A stretch of DNA of 64,000 nt from Syntrophomonas sp. GTDB taxonomy: Bacteria > Bacillota > Syntrophomonadia > Syntrophomonadales > Syntrophomonadaceae. This document shows positions 26,248-35,168 of this stretch, one piece after another. Location of the stretch: NCBI GenBank assembly GCA_016841245.1, contig JAENZN010000005.1:62001-126000 (forward strand). Direction: 5' to 3'. The position numbers were made by a program, and so were the translations under genes. Each line of letters starts with the position of its first letter. The stretch's first letter is position 1. Under the pieces are notes generated by a model. That model was not told the DNA's origin. It ran no database searches and was given only the letters and a program-made list of their open reading frames with translations.

Positions 26248-27501
26248 ATGTCATATCAAAAGAGTTATGAAGAAATAAATGAAAAAATAAGAAAAGGCGA
26301 AGCAGTAGTTGTTACTGCCGAAGAAGTAATAGATATTGTGGAGGAAAAGGGGTACACTCAGGCGGCCCGCGAAATCGATGTTGTTACCACGGGTACCTTT
26401 GGCCCCATGTGTTCTTCAGGTGCTTTTATAAACTTCGGCCATTCTAACCCACGTATCAAAATGAAAAAAGTATGGTTGAACGGAGTCGAAGCCTATACCG
26501 GTATAGCCGCAGTAGATGTTTATATAGGTGCCGGACAGCTTCCTGAATCAGATCCGGAAAACAAAGTATACCCGGGCCGATTCACCTATGGCGGTGGTCA
26601 CGTAATACAGGATCTGGTAGCCCGTAAAGAAATAAGATTGGAAGCTATTGCATATGGTACAGATTGTTATCCGAATCGTACCCTGGAAACCATAATTACT
26701 CTGGATGATGTAAATGAAGCCTTCATGTTTAATCCGCGCAACGCTTATCAGAACTACAATTGTGCGGTTAATTTAGGTGACCGGCCCCTTTATACCTACA
26801 TGGGTATATTAAGGCCGAAACTGGGTAATGCAGCTTATTCTACTTCGGGGCAGTTGAGTCCATTGTTAAATGATCCCCATTATAAGACTATCGGGATAGG
26901 CACCAGAATTTTCCTGGGGGGCGGTATTGGCTATGTAGCATGGAACGGAACCCAGCATCATCCCAACGTATTAAGGGGTGAAAATGGAGTGCCCCAAACT
27001 CCGGCGGGAACACTTTCCGTCATTGGCGATCTGAAACAGATGGATCCCAACTGGCTGGTGGGTCTCAGTTATGCTGGTTATGGAGCCACTATGGCCATCG
27101 GGATAGGTATTCCAATACCCATTCTGGACGAAGAGATTCTGCATTATACCGCAGTTAAAGATGAAGATATTTACTGCCCCATTGTAGACTTTTTTGAAGG
27201 TTATCCATATAAAAAGGATATAGATCTGGGGTTTGCTAACTTTAAAGAACTGAAAAGCGGCAAAATAACAATCAATGGCAAACAGGTAGTTACTACCCCA
27301 CAATCCAGTTATCCCCGGGCCAGAAAAATCGCCGCTACATTGAAAGAGTGGATTAAGGCCGGAAAATTTGAAATCAGCCAGCCGGTACAAATGCTGCCCG
27401 GGGCCGATTCTAATATAGACTTCAAATCAATACCTGATCGACACCCTGCTAATGGGGTAATATTTAATTCCAGGATGGGAGGCAATAAATATGAAAAATA
27501 G
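26248..27501 (+). CDS. L-aspartate semialdehyde sulfurtransferase-like protein (HcyBio, DUF39/COG1900)
   Basis: About 417 residues. Family blocks 'VTTGTFGPMCSSGAFINFGH' with the conserved Cys, 'GTDCYPNRTLET' and 'GNAAYSTSGQLSPLLNDP' are plain. Genetic work in methanogens linked COG1900 proteins to making homocysteine from aspartate semialdehyde and sulfide, through a protein persulfide. The ATG at 26248 follows TTAGGAGGACAAAT and is preferred over an upstream start. It overlaps the next gene by 11 bases. Lies between metH and its ferredoxin partner, under the SAM-I switch. Confidence 0.88.
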   Translation: MSYQKSYEEINEKIRKGEAVVVTAEEVIDIVEEKGYTQAAREIDVVTTGTFGPMCSSGAFINFGHSNPRIKMKKVWLNGVEAYTGIAAVDVYIGAGQLPESDPENKVYPGRFTYGGGHVIQDLVARKEIRLEAIAYGTDCYPNRTLETIITLDDVNEAFMFNPRNAYQNYNCAVNLGDRPLYTYMGILRPKLGNAAYSTSGQLSPLLNDPHYKTIGIGTRIFLGGGIGYVAWNGTQHHPNVLRGENGVPQTPAGTLSVIGDLKQMDPNWLVGLSYAGYGATMAIGIGIPIPILDEEILHYTAVKDEDIYCPIVDFFEGYPYKKDIDLGFANFKELKSGKITINGKQVVTTPQSSYPRARKIAATLKEWIKAGKFEISQPVQMLPGADSNIDFKSIPDRHPANGVIFNSRMGGNKYEK

Positions 27502-27913
27502 GATTGTATTATACTTTTCCGCTGCTCAATCAGAACAGCCCATAATATACCAGCTGGTAAAAGAATACGATTTGGTAGTCAATATATTAAAAGCCAATAT
27601 TAATCCTCAAAAAGAAGGATTAATGGTAATGGAACTTACTGGAGAAAAGGATAATTATGATTCGGGTATCGAATATTTGAGCAGCCTGGGGATAGCCTGT
27701 GAACCATTAAGCGAAACTGTAATGTGGAATGAAGCATTGTGTATACAATGTGGTGCCTGCACATCTTTCTGTCCTACTGAGGCACTGGCCATGGATAGAG
27801 AAACCATGGAAGTATCATTTGATAATTCTAAATGTGTGGTTTGTGGTATGTGTCTGGAATGCTGTCCCACCCGGGCCATTATACTTCATTTCGATATCAA
27901 GGAGGCTGTGTAA
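27491..27913 (+). CDS. NIL-domain 2[4Fe-4S] ferredoxin, homocysteine synthesis partner
   Basis: 140 residues. N-terminal NIL domain (about 1-75), the ligand-binding fold also found at the C-terminus of methionine importer MetN, then two clusters: 'CIQCGACTSFCPTEAL' and 'CVVCGMCLECCPTRAI'. In Methanosarcina the same two-domain protein is encoded beside the COG1900 protein and both are needed for homocysteine synthesis. It probably feeds electrons to cleave a persulfide or carry out the reductive step. Coupled to its neighbour by overlapping frames. Confidence 0.88.
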   Translation: MKNRIVLYFSAAQSEQPIIYQLVKEYDLVVNILKANINPQKEGLMVMELTGEKDNYDSGIEYLSSLGIACEPLSETVMWNEALCIQCGACTSFCPTEALAMDRETMEVSFDNSKCVVCGMCLECCPTRAIILHFDIKEAV

Positions 27914-27921
27914 GATTTTAC

Positions 27922-28692
27922 ATGGATAACAGAGAGCAGCGGGATTATGTAGACCGGCACTACCGGGCCCTGCATGAGGGTCCTAACCTCAAATACTATA
28001 AAATAAATATTCGAGAAAGTGATCTGGCTATCGGTGTAGACAAGAAGAGCTATACCGATAGCCTTGTGTCATTATCCTATCAAGAGCTGAGAAGTATAAG
28101 GGCCGGTCTGGAGAATTATATTAAACTGCAGCCAGAATTTCAGACTTCGCTGGCACCACTGCCCCTGCTGGCAGGTGCTCCGGAAATAGTTTGCCGTATG
28201 GGTCGGGCTGCCTGGGCAGCAGGTGTAGGGCCGATGGCGGCAGTGGCCGGTACCGTATCAGAGATGATAGGGGAAAAGCTGCTGGAAACCTGCAGTGAAG
28301 TGGTGGTAGAGAATGGCGGAGATATATTTCTTAAGTCGGAATCGGAGAGAATTGTTGCCGTCTTTGCCGGACCATCAAAATTCACCTACAAAATCGGGAT
28401 TCGAGTGGCGGCTCATGAGACTCCGCTGGGTATCTGTACTTCTTCAGGAACAGTTGGCCCAAGTTTGAGTTTTGGAAAAGCAGATGCGGTAGTTATCAAG
28501 GGGACTTCTGCTGCACTGGCAGATGCCGCAGCCACGGCAGCTGCGAACCGGGTTAAAACATCTGAGGACTTGATGAAAGCAGTAGATTTTGTTAAGGGTA
28601 TAACCGGGATCACTGGTATATTAGCTATTAAAGATGATAAAATGGCGGCCTGGGGCCGGATGGAGATAGTTCCCATAGATAGGAGGAAATAA
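27922..28692 (+). CDS. UPF0280 (COG2122, ApbE-like) family protein
   Basis: 256 residues from the ATG at 27922 (MDNREQRDY). Blocks 'LPLLAGAPEIVCRMGRAA', 'VGPMAAVAGTVSEMIGEK', 'VVVENGGDIFL' and 'GICTSSGTVGPSLSFGKADA' define UPF0280, related in fold to the flavin transferase ApbE. It starts eight bases after the ferredoxin stop, with AAGGAGG somewhat far upstream, so translation is probably coupled. Members often travel with the two preceding genes in anaerobes, suggesting a role in sulfur transfer to homocysteine; the reaction is not established to my knowledge. It ends overlapping the cysK start. Confidence 0.85.
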   Translation: MDNREQRDYVDRHYRALHEGPNLKYYKINIRESDLAIGVDKKSYTDSLVSLSYQELRSIRAGLENYIKLQPEFQTSLAPLPLLAGAPEIVCRMGRAAWAAGVGPMAAVAGTVSEMIGEKLLETCSEVVVENGGDIFLKSESERIVAVFAGPSKFTYKIGIRVAAHETPLGICTSSGTVGPSLSFGKADAVVIKGTSAALADAAATAAANRVKTSEDLMKAVDFVKGITGITGILAIKDDKMAAWGRMEIVPIDRRK

Positions 28693-29612
28693 TGATGAAA
28701 GTAGCAGATAACATATTAGAGCTTATCGGAGAAACACCGGTGATAAAACTGAGCCCGGAACATCAGAGCGGGGGAGCCGATGTCTATGTTAAACTAGAGG
28801 GCTTCAACCCGGGAGGCAGTATTAAAGATCGTCCTGGCCTATATATGATTGAAAAAGCAGAGCAGGATGGGTTGCTCAAACCAGATTCCATTATCATCGA
28901 AGCCACCAGTGGTAACACCGGGATAGGTCTGGCTATGGCTGCTGCGATTAAATCATATTCCCTGGTAATAGTTATGCCGGAAAACATGAGTGAGGAACGC
29001 AAGAAGATACTCCGGGCATATGGAGCCAGATTAGTACTGACCCCGGCAGCGGATGGTATGCCCGGGGCAGTTAAGAAAGCAGAACAGATGGCTGCTGAGG
29101 ACAGCAAATACTTCGCGGTAAAGCAGTTTGAGAACCAGGCCAACGCTGAAAGCCATGAGAGATCAACTGCACTGGAGATATATGAGCAGATGGATGGACA
29201 GTTGGATGCACTTATATGCGGGGTGGGAAGCGGGGGGACCATAAGCGGAATCGCCCGAGTGCTCAAACAGAAAATACCAGGTATAGAAATAGTAGCGATT
29301 GAACCCGCAGAATCGGCAGTCTTAAGCGGCAAGCCAGCAGGGCCTCATAAAATTCAAGGGATTGGGGCAGGATTTATTCCCCCGGTGTTGAATTTAGAAT
29401 TGATCGACAATATTTTTCCGGTTGAGAGTGACATGGCCATAAAAACGTGCCGGGAAGTTGCGACAAGAGATGCGCTGCTCCTGGGTATATCTTCCGGAGC
29501 AGCCGTATATGCTGCGATACACGTTGCCAGGCGAATGGGTAAAGGGGCTAAAATAATGGCCATTGCAGCGGACGGGGCAGAAAAATATATGTCAACTGAA
29601 ATGTTTGATTAA
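28692..29612 (+). CDS. cysK: Cysteine synthase (O-acetylserine sulfhydrylase)
   Basis: 306 residues, normal CysK length. PLP Lys in 'NPGGSIKDRPGLYMI', substrate loop 'EATSGNTGIGLAMAA', PLP-phosphate loop 'GVGSGGTISGIARVL' and 'GISSGAAVYAA'. It joins sulfide to O-acetylserine. ATG start overlaps the preceding stop; AGGAGG precedes. Placement in a sulfide-assimilation operon fits both cysteine formation and shared use of sulfide with the homocysteine branch. Confidence 0.92.
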   Translation: MMKVADNILELIGETPVIKLSPEHQSGGADVYVKLEGFNPGGSIKDRPGLYMIEKAEQDGLLKPDSIIIEATSGNTGIGLAMAAAIKSYSLVIVMPENMSEERKKILRAYGARLVLTPAADGMPGAVKKAEQMAAEDSKYFAVKQFENQANAESHERSTALEIYEQMDGQLDALICGVGSGGTISGIARVLKQKIPGIEIVAIEPAESAVLSGKPAGPHKIQGIGAGFIPPVLNLELIDNIFPVESDMAIKTCREVATRDALLLGISSGAAVYAAIHVARRMGKGAKIMAIAADGAEKYMSTEMFD

Positions 29613-29625
29613 GGGGGATTTTGAG

Positions 29626-30378
29626 ATGAACGCTGAGGCTAAAGTCGATTATCTAGTTGACTGGCTCCGGCAGAAGGTAAGAGAAGCAAGTTTTTCCGGG
29701 GTAGTCATTGGTTTGAGCGGTGGTGTGGATTCAGCTGTGGCAGCAGTTATTGCCAGCAAAGCATTTCCGGACAACTGTATGGCCCTGATTCTGCCTTGTG
29801 AAAGCCAGGTTTCAGACTTAATGCACAGCCAGCTCCTGGCCGAGGAATTCAAGATACCTTACCGTATAGTCGATCTTGATAACGCCTATAAATTGCTGGT
29901 AACCCAGTTTGAATCTTATATACGACTGGAAGGCGAGCAGGGACGGCTTATTCGCTCTAATTTAAAACCCCGCTTGAGAATGATAACGCTTTATTATTCA
30001 GCTCAGGCCAGAAACTACCTGGTGCTTGGTACCAGTAATAAGAGTGAGATCTGTATCGGTTACTGCACCAAGCATGGAGATAATGCGGTAGACTTGCAGC
30101 TTCTGGGGGATTTAACCAAGCAAGAAGTATACCAGATAGCAACATATTTAAAAATACCTCAGATTATTATTAATAAACCCCCTTCCGGAGGACTGTGGGA
30201 AGGTCAAACAGATGAAGGGGAGATGGGGTTCACTTATGATGAACTGGACCGCTATCTGAGCGGTGAACGGCAGGGAATCCAAAACCTGGATCTCATCGAG
30301 AACAGGATAAGAACAAGCGAACATAAACGGAAAATGCCCGAGATTGCACGGATACCTAAAAATAGGACCTTTGAATAA
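29626..30378 (+). CDS. nadE: NAD+ synthetase
   Basis: 250 residues from the ATG at 29626 (GGGGGATTTTGAG upstream). PP-loop ATPase motif 'GLSGGVDSAVAAVIA', 'LGTSNKSEICIGYCTKHGD' and 'KPPSGGLWEGQTDEGEMGF'. It amidates deamido-NAD using ammonia; no glutaminase domain is fused, so it is the ammonia-dependent form. Located 13 bases after cysK; no obvious functional tie to it. Confidence 0.92.
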   Translation: MNAEAKVDYLVDWLRQKVREASFSGVVIGLSGGVDSAVAAVIASKAFPDNCMALILPCESQVSDLMHSQLLAEEFKIPYRIVDLDNAYKLLVTQFESYIRLEGEQGRLIRSNLKPRLRMITLYYSAQARNYLVLGTSNKSEICIGYCTKHGDNAVDLQLLGDLTKQEVYQIATYLKIPQIIINKPPSGGLWEGQTDEGEMGFTYDELDRYLSGERQGIQNLDLIENRIRTSEHKRKMPEIARIPKNRTFE

Positions 30379-30392
30379 AAACAGCGGAGGCG

Positions 30393-31073
30393 ATGAAATT
30401 GGACCCCAGGCAGCGAAGAGTGTTGATAAGAATTTTTTCTTTCCTCCTGGTCTTTATTTATGTTGGCTATTTTGCTTACAAAATGCTGCCCCGCTTTGAC
30501 TTTGAAGTAATAATGCTGTTTTTTGCGGTCTTTCTTACCTGGACCTTGCTGTCAGAAACCCTGGCCTATCAGGCTCCTGACGTATATGTAATTGATGATG
30601 ATGACCGCAGAACCTTCCTCTATCTCCAGTTATCATTTTTTATAGCCCTCTTTTATTCGGCTATAGACTTTGCCGGTCCTCATTATACAAGAATGGCAGC
30701 TTTGGAACCCTGGGTTATAATGGCTGGATTTATACTGTTTTTGATATCCTGTCCTATAAGGTGGATAGCATTTAAGAAAATAGGAAAATACTTTAACCAC
30801 CGGGTAGCACTTTACGAAAGACATAGTCTGGTTACTACCGGAATATATGGGAAAATACGCCACCCCATATACCTGGGAAACCTGCTTAGTTTTGTGGCGG
30901 TGCCCTTGATTTTCAGCTCCTGGGGAGGATTATTGATAATATTTCTTGCCACCGTACCGGCTTTGATATACCGGATTAGAGTGGAAGAAGAGTTTCTGCT
31001 CCGGCATTTTGGTGAAGAATACAGAAAATATATGAGAAAAACATCGAAAATGATTCCTGTTAAAAATAATTGA
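30393..31073 (+). CDS. Isoprenylcysteine carboxyl methyltransferase (ICMT/PEMT)-family membrane protein
   Basis: 226 residues, five or so membrane helices, and the family C-terminal motif 'GIYGKIRHPIYLGNLL' followed by 'RVEEEFLLRHFGEEYRKYM'. Bacterial members methylate lipids, isoprenoids or small molecules using SAM; target unknown. TTG/ATG choice: the start used gives MKLDPRQRRV after GGAGGCG. Continues the operon, 15 bases after nadE. Confidence 0.82.
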   Translation: MKLDPRQRRVLIRIFSFLLVFIYVGYFAYKMLPRFDFEVIMLFFAVFLTWTLLSETLAYQAPDVYVIDDDDRRTFLYLQLSFFIALFYSAIDFAGPHYTRMAALEPWVIMAGFILFLISCPIRWIAFKKIGKYFNHRVALYERHSLVTTGIYGKIRHPIYLGNLLSFVAVPLIFSSWGGLLIIFLATVPALIYRIRVEEEFLLRHFGEEYRKYMRKTSKMIPVKNN

Positions 31074-31091
31074 TAAGGAGGCTTTGTATAT

Positions 31092-31850
31092 ATGTCAGGA
31101 CATTCGAAGTGGTCAACTATAAAGCATAAAAAGGCTCGCTCGGACGAAAAAAGAGGCAAGGAATTTACCAAACTGGCCAAGGAAATTACCATAGCGGTTA
31201 AAACCGGCGGTGGCGGAGACCCTGAGGCTAATTCCAAACTTAAGCTGGCCATTCAAAAAGCCAAAGCTATCAATATGCCCAACGAGAATATTACCCGGGC
31301 GGTTAAGAAGGGAACCGGGGAACTGGAGAGTGAAGTTTTTGAGGAAATAATATATGAAGGATATGCTCCGGCTGGGGTTGCAGTTATGCTGGAGATTGCT
31401 ACCGATAACAGGAATCGAACCGCCCCGGATATCAGACATTTGTTTTCCAAACATAATGGAAACATGGGTGAGACCGGCTGTGTGGGCTGGATGTTCAAGC
31501 GGGTAGGATATATGAGCATCAGCCAGGAAGACTTGAAAATAGATGAAGATGAGTTAATGATGCTGGCTTTAGAATCTGGAGCTGAGGACTTCAAAGATGA
31601 AGGGGACAGTTATGAAGTAATAAGCTCACCCGATAACTTCATGGAGGTCAAGGAGGCACTGGAAAAAGAAGGTATTATTGCCCAGGAGGCCGATATAATT
31701 ATGATGGCGGAAAATACCGTCGATATCAACGACGAGGATACCGCCGCTAAAGTCATAAGATTAATCGACTTATTTGAAGACCATGATGATGTACAGCGGG
31801 TTTATACCAATATGAACATATCGGATGAAATACTGGAAAAACTGAGCTGA
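31092..31850 (+). CDS. yebC: YebC/PmpR family regulator
   Basis: 252 residues. Invariant N-terminus 'SGHSKWSTIKHKKARSDEKR', 'MPNENITRAVKKGTGE' and 'GYAPAGVAVMLEIATDNRNR'. Long thought a DNA-binding regulator; recent work on YebC proteins connects them to translation of proline-rich stretches. AAGGAGG upstream. Last gene of the block. Confidence 0.95.
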   Translation: MSGHSKWSTIKHKKARSDEKRGKEFTKLAKEITIAVKTGGGGDPEANSKLKLAIQKAKAINMPNENITRAVKKGTGELESEVFEEIIYEGYAPAGVAVMLEIATDNRNRTAPDIRHLFSKHNGNMGETGCVGWMFKRVGYMSISQEDLKIDEDELMMLALESGAEDFKDEGDSYEVISSPDNFMEVKEALEKEGIIAQEADIIMMAENTVDINDEDTAAKVIRLIDLFEDHDDVQRVYTNMNISDEILEKLS

Positions 31851-31920
31851 CTGCGATGAAAAATATAAGTCGGCAAGCTGCCAGGCCTATGACAAGAGTG
31901 AAGATCAAGGCATGAAAAAA

Positions 31921-32078
31921 GCCCTTACAGGACCACAGTTTAAGCTCACTGCGCTCGAAAATATGAGGAAGCCCTTACAGGACCACTCCGTACCGGGGCA
32001 ACTGATGTGCCTTCTTTTCATTGCGGCACCATTATGGGTGCAATTTTAGGCTCACTTCGCTCGAAATAATGAGGAAGC
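31921..32078. repeat. Interleaved imperfect direct repeats downstream of yebC
   Basis: GCCCTTACAGGACCAC occurs at 31921 and 31971. A second block, 'AGTTTAAGCTCACTGCGCTC' onward to AGGAAGC (31937-31972), returns as 'ATTTTAGGCTCACTTCGCTC' onward (32043-32078). No reading frame with a start explains them; a degraded duplicated element is likely. Confidence 0.6.
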
Positions 32079-32166
32079 ACCTGATTGAGGCGCACCTAAG
32101 TATGTCAATTGAGGGAAATTTTTGCATTTTAAGTATAAGTGCAATCAGAGCTTTTGCCTTCCTTGC

Positions 32167-32190
32167 AACTCGGCACAAGCCGGTTTTTTT
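32167..32190 (+). terminator. Weak intrinsic terminator
   Basis: CGGC-ACAA-GCCGG stem-loop followed by TTTTTTTT. Confidence 0.5.
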
Positions 32191-32228
32191 TAAAATAATG
32201 AAGATATTTGCTTTTTTCATAGGCGTGG

Positions 32229-32258
32229 GCCGGGATGCATCCCGGCTTTGTTGTTTTT
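32229..32258 (+). terminator. Strong intrinsic terminator
   Basis: Perfect stem GCCGGGAT/ATCCCGGC with two-base centre, then TTTGTTGTTTTT. It insulates the next operon. Confidence 0.75.
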
Positions 32259-32343
32259 GGAAGAACAATTGTTCTATCGGTCTTCATAAAACTACATATA
32301 TTATTAAAAAACTCGAAATTTGATTTATTTGATTAAAAATGCA

Positions 32344-32372
32344 TTGTCAGGCTTACAGAATGGTGGTATAAT
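32344..32372 (+). promoter_or_regulatory. Sigma-A-type promoter of the ACT/hom/thrB/lysC operon
   Basis: TTGTCA, 17-base spacer, TATAAT, about 50 bases ahead of the ACT gene start. Confidence 0.75.
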
Positions 32373-32422
32373 GTCCGAGTGTTAAAGAATATTATCCGCC
32401 TGGAGCGGACGGAGGTATTTCC

Positions 32423-32869
32423 ATGCCAGGACATAACAAAAAATTTTATATGGTAAGAGAAGATATTCTGCCGGATTCCATCCGCAAGACTGCACAAGCC
32501 AAGGAGATGCTGGTCAGAGGAGAAGCTCTGAATATTCAGGAAGCTGTTGATGGTGTCGGTATTGCACGAAGCACCTTTTACAAGTATAAGGATGGTGTTT
32601 TTGCTATATTTAATGCGGAAAGCATGGAAATCGTAAATATTTCTCTTCTTTTAAAGCATGTGCCCGGTGTATTATCAGTCGTATTAAACAATATTGCGGG
32701 TATGAATGGAAATATTTTAACTATTAATCAGAACCTGCCTATGCATGGTGCTGCTTATTTGACCATCTCCATAAGCGTTGAAGATATGACGGTATCAGTG
32801 GATGAACTCTTGAGAAATCTGGCCAAGCTGGACGGTGTACTCGAGGTAGAAGTAGTAGGAAAAAGTTGA
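32423..32869 (+). CDS. UPF0735 ACT-domain protein (PheB-like)
   Basis: 148 residues. The N-terminal half has a helix-turn-helix-like segment 'LNIQEAVDGVGIARSTFYKY', the C-terminal half an ACT domain ('LSVVLNNIAGMNGNILTINQ', 'MHGAAYLTISI'). The family is often placed before hom in Firmicutes and presumably senses an amino acid of the aspartate branch. ATG after CGGAGG; 16 bases before hom. Confidence 0.88.
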   Translation: MPGHNKKFYMVREDILPDSIRKTAQAKEMLVRGEALNIQEAVDGVGIARSTFYKYKDGVFAIFNAESMEIVNISLLLKHVPGVLSVVLNNIAGMNGNILTINQNLPMHGAAYLTISISVEDMTVSVDELLRNLAKLDGVLEVEVVGKS

Positions 32870-32885
32870 TGCAGGAGGAGAGACT

Positions 32886-34178
32886 ATGATTAAAGTTGGA
32901 TTACTGGGCTGTGGAACCGTAGGTTCAGGAGTAGTTGAGCTGCTAAAAAAAAATGCTGAAATTATATCGCGCAGAGCAGGCGATATGATTGCATTGAAAA
33001 AAGTGCTGGATAAGGATCTCGATAAGTGCCGGGCCTTGGGAATAGATGAAGCCCAAATTACAGGGGATTTTGAGGATATTTTACAGGACGATGAAATTGA
33101 TATCGTGGTAGAGTTGATAGGTGGAATTGAACCGGCCTTGACTATGATCACCCAGGCTATGCAGCAGGGTAAGCATATTGTGACTGCTAATAAGGATCTT
33201 ATTGCTGAGAAAGGCCAAGAACTTTTTGATATAGCTAAAGCTAACCAGGTAGATTTCTATTTTGAAGCCAGTGTGGCCGGGGGTATTCCTATTATTTATC
33301 CCTTAAAACAATCTTTAGCCGGTAATCAGATCAAAGAAGTTATAGGTATATTAAATGGTACCACCAATTATATTCTTAGCAAAATGAGTGAAGAAGGCCG
33401 ACCCTTTGAGGAAATACTGGCTGAAGCCCAGGAACTGGGATATGCAGAAGCTGATCCCACGTCCGATATTGAAGGATTGGATGCCGGCCGAAAAATTGCC
33501 ATCTTGTCATCCATAGCCTTTAACAGCCGGGTTACTTTCGATGACGTATATATAGAGGGCATAAGCAAAATCACTCCCACTGATATCAACTTTGCCCGTG
33601 ATCTGGGATATGTAATAAAACTGCTGGCGGTGGCCAAGCAGGGGGAGGATGGTTCTATTCAGGCCCGGGTACACCCGGCATTTTTACCCAAGCAACACCC
33701 GCTGGCAGCGGTTAACGATGTTTACAATGCAGTGTTCATTACCGGGGACGCCGTTGGAGAAATCATGCATTATGGGCAGGGAGCGGGGAAATTGCCCACT
33801 GCCAGTTCCGTGGTGGGAGACATTATAGATATAGGAAGAAATATGGTCCACCATATAAGTGGGCGGATCGGCTGTACCTGTTATGAAGATAAAAAAATAC
33901 TTGATGTCAGCCAGCTGCGAGCCCAGTTTTATATTCGAATGACGGTCAAGGACCGGCCTGGAGTTCTGGCCGGAATTGCCGGGGTTTTTGGGAGTAATAA
34001 TGTCAGTCTGGCTACCGTTTTCCAGACTACTCATGGCGGGGAAATGGCGGAATTGATACTGATCACCCATGAAGTAGAAGAGCAGGATTTAAACGATTCG
34101 CTGGCTGTCTTAAGGGGAATGCATATAGTTGGAAATGTAGATAATGTAATCCGGCTGGAAGGCACAAATCGAGATTGA
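32886..34178 (+). CDS. hom: Homoserine dehydrogenase with ACT domain
   Basis: 430 residues. Rossmann start 'VGLLGCGTVGSGVVELL', 'HIVTANKDLIAEKGQELF', catalytic region 'YFEASVAGGIPIIYPLK' and 'AEADPTSDIEGLDAGRK', and a C-terminal ACT domain from about 350 ('DRPGVLAGIAGVFGSNNVSL') for threonine feedback. It reduces aspartate semialdehyde to homoserine. That draws on the same intermediate used by the COG1900 homocysteine route upstream. Confidence 0.96.
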   Translation: MIKVGLLGCGTVGSGVVELLKKNAEIISRRAGDMIALKKVLDKDLDKCRALGIDEAQITGDFEDILQDDEIDIVVELIGGIEPALTMITQAMQQGKHIVTANKDLIAEKGQELFDIAKANQVDFYFEASVAGGIPIIYPLKQSLAGNQIKEVIGILNGTTNYILSKMSEEGRPFEEILAEAQELGYAEADPTSDIEGLDAGRKIAILSSIAFNSRVTFDDVYIEGISKITPTDINFARDLGYVIKLLAVAKQGEDGSIQARVHPAFLPKQHPLAAVNDVYNAVFITGDAVGEIMHYGQGAGKLPTASSVVGDIIDIGRNMVHHISGRIGCTCYEDKKILDVSQLRAQFYIRMTVKDRPGVLAGIAGVFGSNNVSLATVFQTTHGGEMAELILITHEVEEQDLNDSLAVLRGMHIVGNVDNVIRLEGTNRD

Positions 34179-34208
34179 TAGCAGCATTTTATCAATGCGG
34201 GAGGAATA

Positions 34209-35108
34209 ATGATAAGAGTAAGAGCACCGGCCACTACCGCCAACCTGGGACCTGGATTTGATACTCTGGGTATGGCCCTGGAACTATACCTGCAGGTGGA
34301 GGCCGAATTTGGCGGAAGTGGCATTGAAATCGTATTCAGCGGCGTAAGAGATAGGTCCATTATGGAAAGCCCGCAGGAAAATCTATTATATAAAGCCATG
34401 AACTTCGTGTTTAAGCAGGCTGAGTATAGACATACCGGGCTGTATATAGAAATTGACAATGATATTCCTATCGGCAAGGGACTGGGAAGCAGTGCTGCCG
34501 CCATAGTGGCCGGCATGTTCACTGCCAACCGTCTTATCGGAGACCGGTTTTTACCTGCTGAACTGCTGCGCTGGGCGGTTAAAATGGAAGGACATGCTGA
34601 TAATATCGTGCCTTCCATCACCGGAGGACTGGCGGTAGCCATGATCTATGCAGGGGAAGTATATTACCAGCAGGTCAGGCCGGGAAACCAGCTGGGGGTA
34701 GTCGTGGCAGTACCAGATTTTGTTCTGCCCACCGAGCAGTCCCGTTCTGTGCTGCCGCAAAATGTTGCTCTGCAGGCTACGGTATCTAATCTGCAGAGAG
34801 CCTGTTTTTTCCTGGCCAGTATACAAAACGGAGATTTTTCTAATCTGGATAAAGCCATGGATGATATGGTTTATCAGCCGTGGAGGAAAGCGTTTATCCC
34901 GGGTTTTGATCAAGTACTGCAGTCTGCTCTGGCAGCAGGAGCTCGGGGGGCTGCATTGAGTGGAGCCGGTCCTTCCATACTGGCGTTTACAGCCATCGGT
35001 CAGGAACAGGATATCGGCCAGGCCATGGAAAAAGCCTTTAATGAGGCGGGAGTCAGAGTGCAGGTCTTATACTTAAAACCGGATTTACAAGGAGTTCAAT
35101 ATTATTAA
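34209..35108 (+). CDS. thrB: Homoserine kinase
   Basis: 299 residues, GHMP kinase family: 'APATTANLGPGFDTLGMALE', ATP loop 'PIGKGLGSSAAAIVAGM' and C-terminal 'GARGAALSGAGPSILAF'. It makes O-phosphohomoserine for threonine synthesis. CGGGAGGAATA precedes the ATG; 30 bases after hom. No thrC is in view. Confidence 0.95.
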   Translation: MIRVRAPATTANLGPGFDTLGMALELYLQVEAEFGGSGIEIVFSGVRDRSIMESPQENLLYKAMNFVFKQAEYRHTGLYIEIDNDIPIGKGLGSSAAAIVAGMFTANRLIGDRFLPAELLRWAVKMEGHADNIVPSITGGLAVAMIYAGEVYYQQVRPGNQLGVVVAVPDFVLPTEQSRSVLPQNVALQATVSNLQRACFFLASIQNGDFSNLDKAMDDMVYQPWRKAFIPGFDQVLQSALAAGARGAALSGAGPSILAFTAIGQEQDIGQAMEKAFNEAGVRVQVLYLKPDLQGVQYY

Positions 35109-35168
35109 CCGGGATTTAAAAGAGAATCCAATCAAATAATTGGGAATTGATCCAGGGAGTGAGATATT

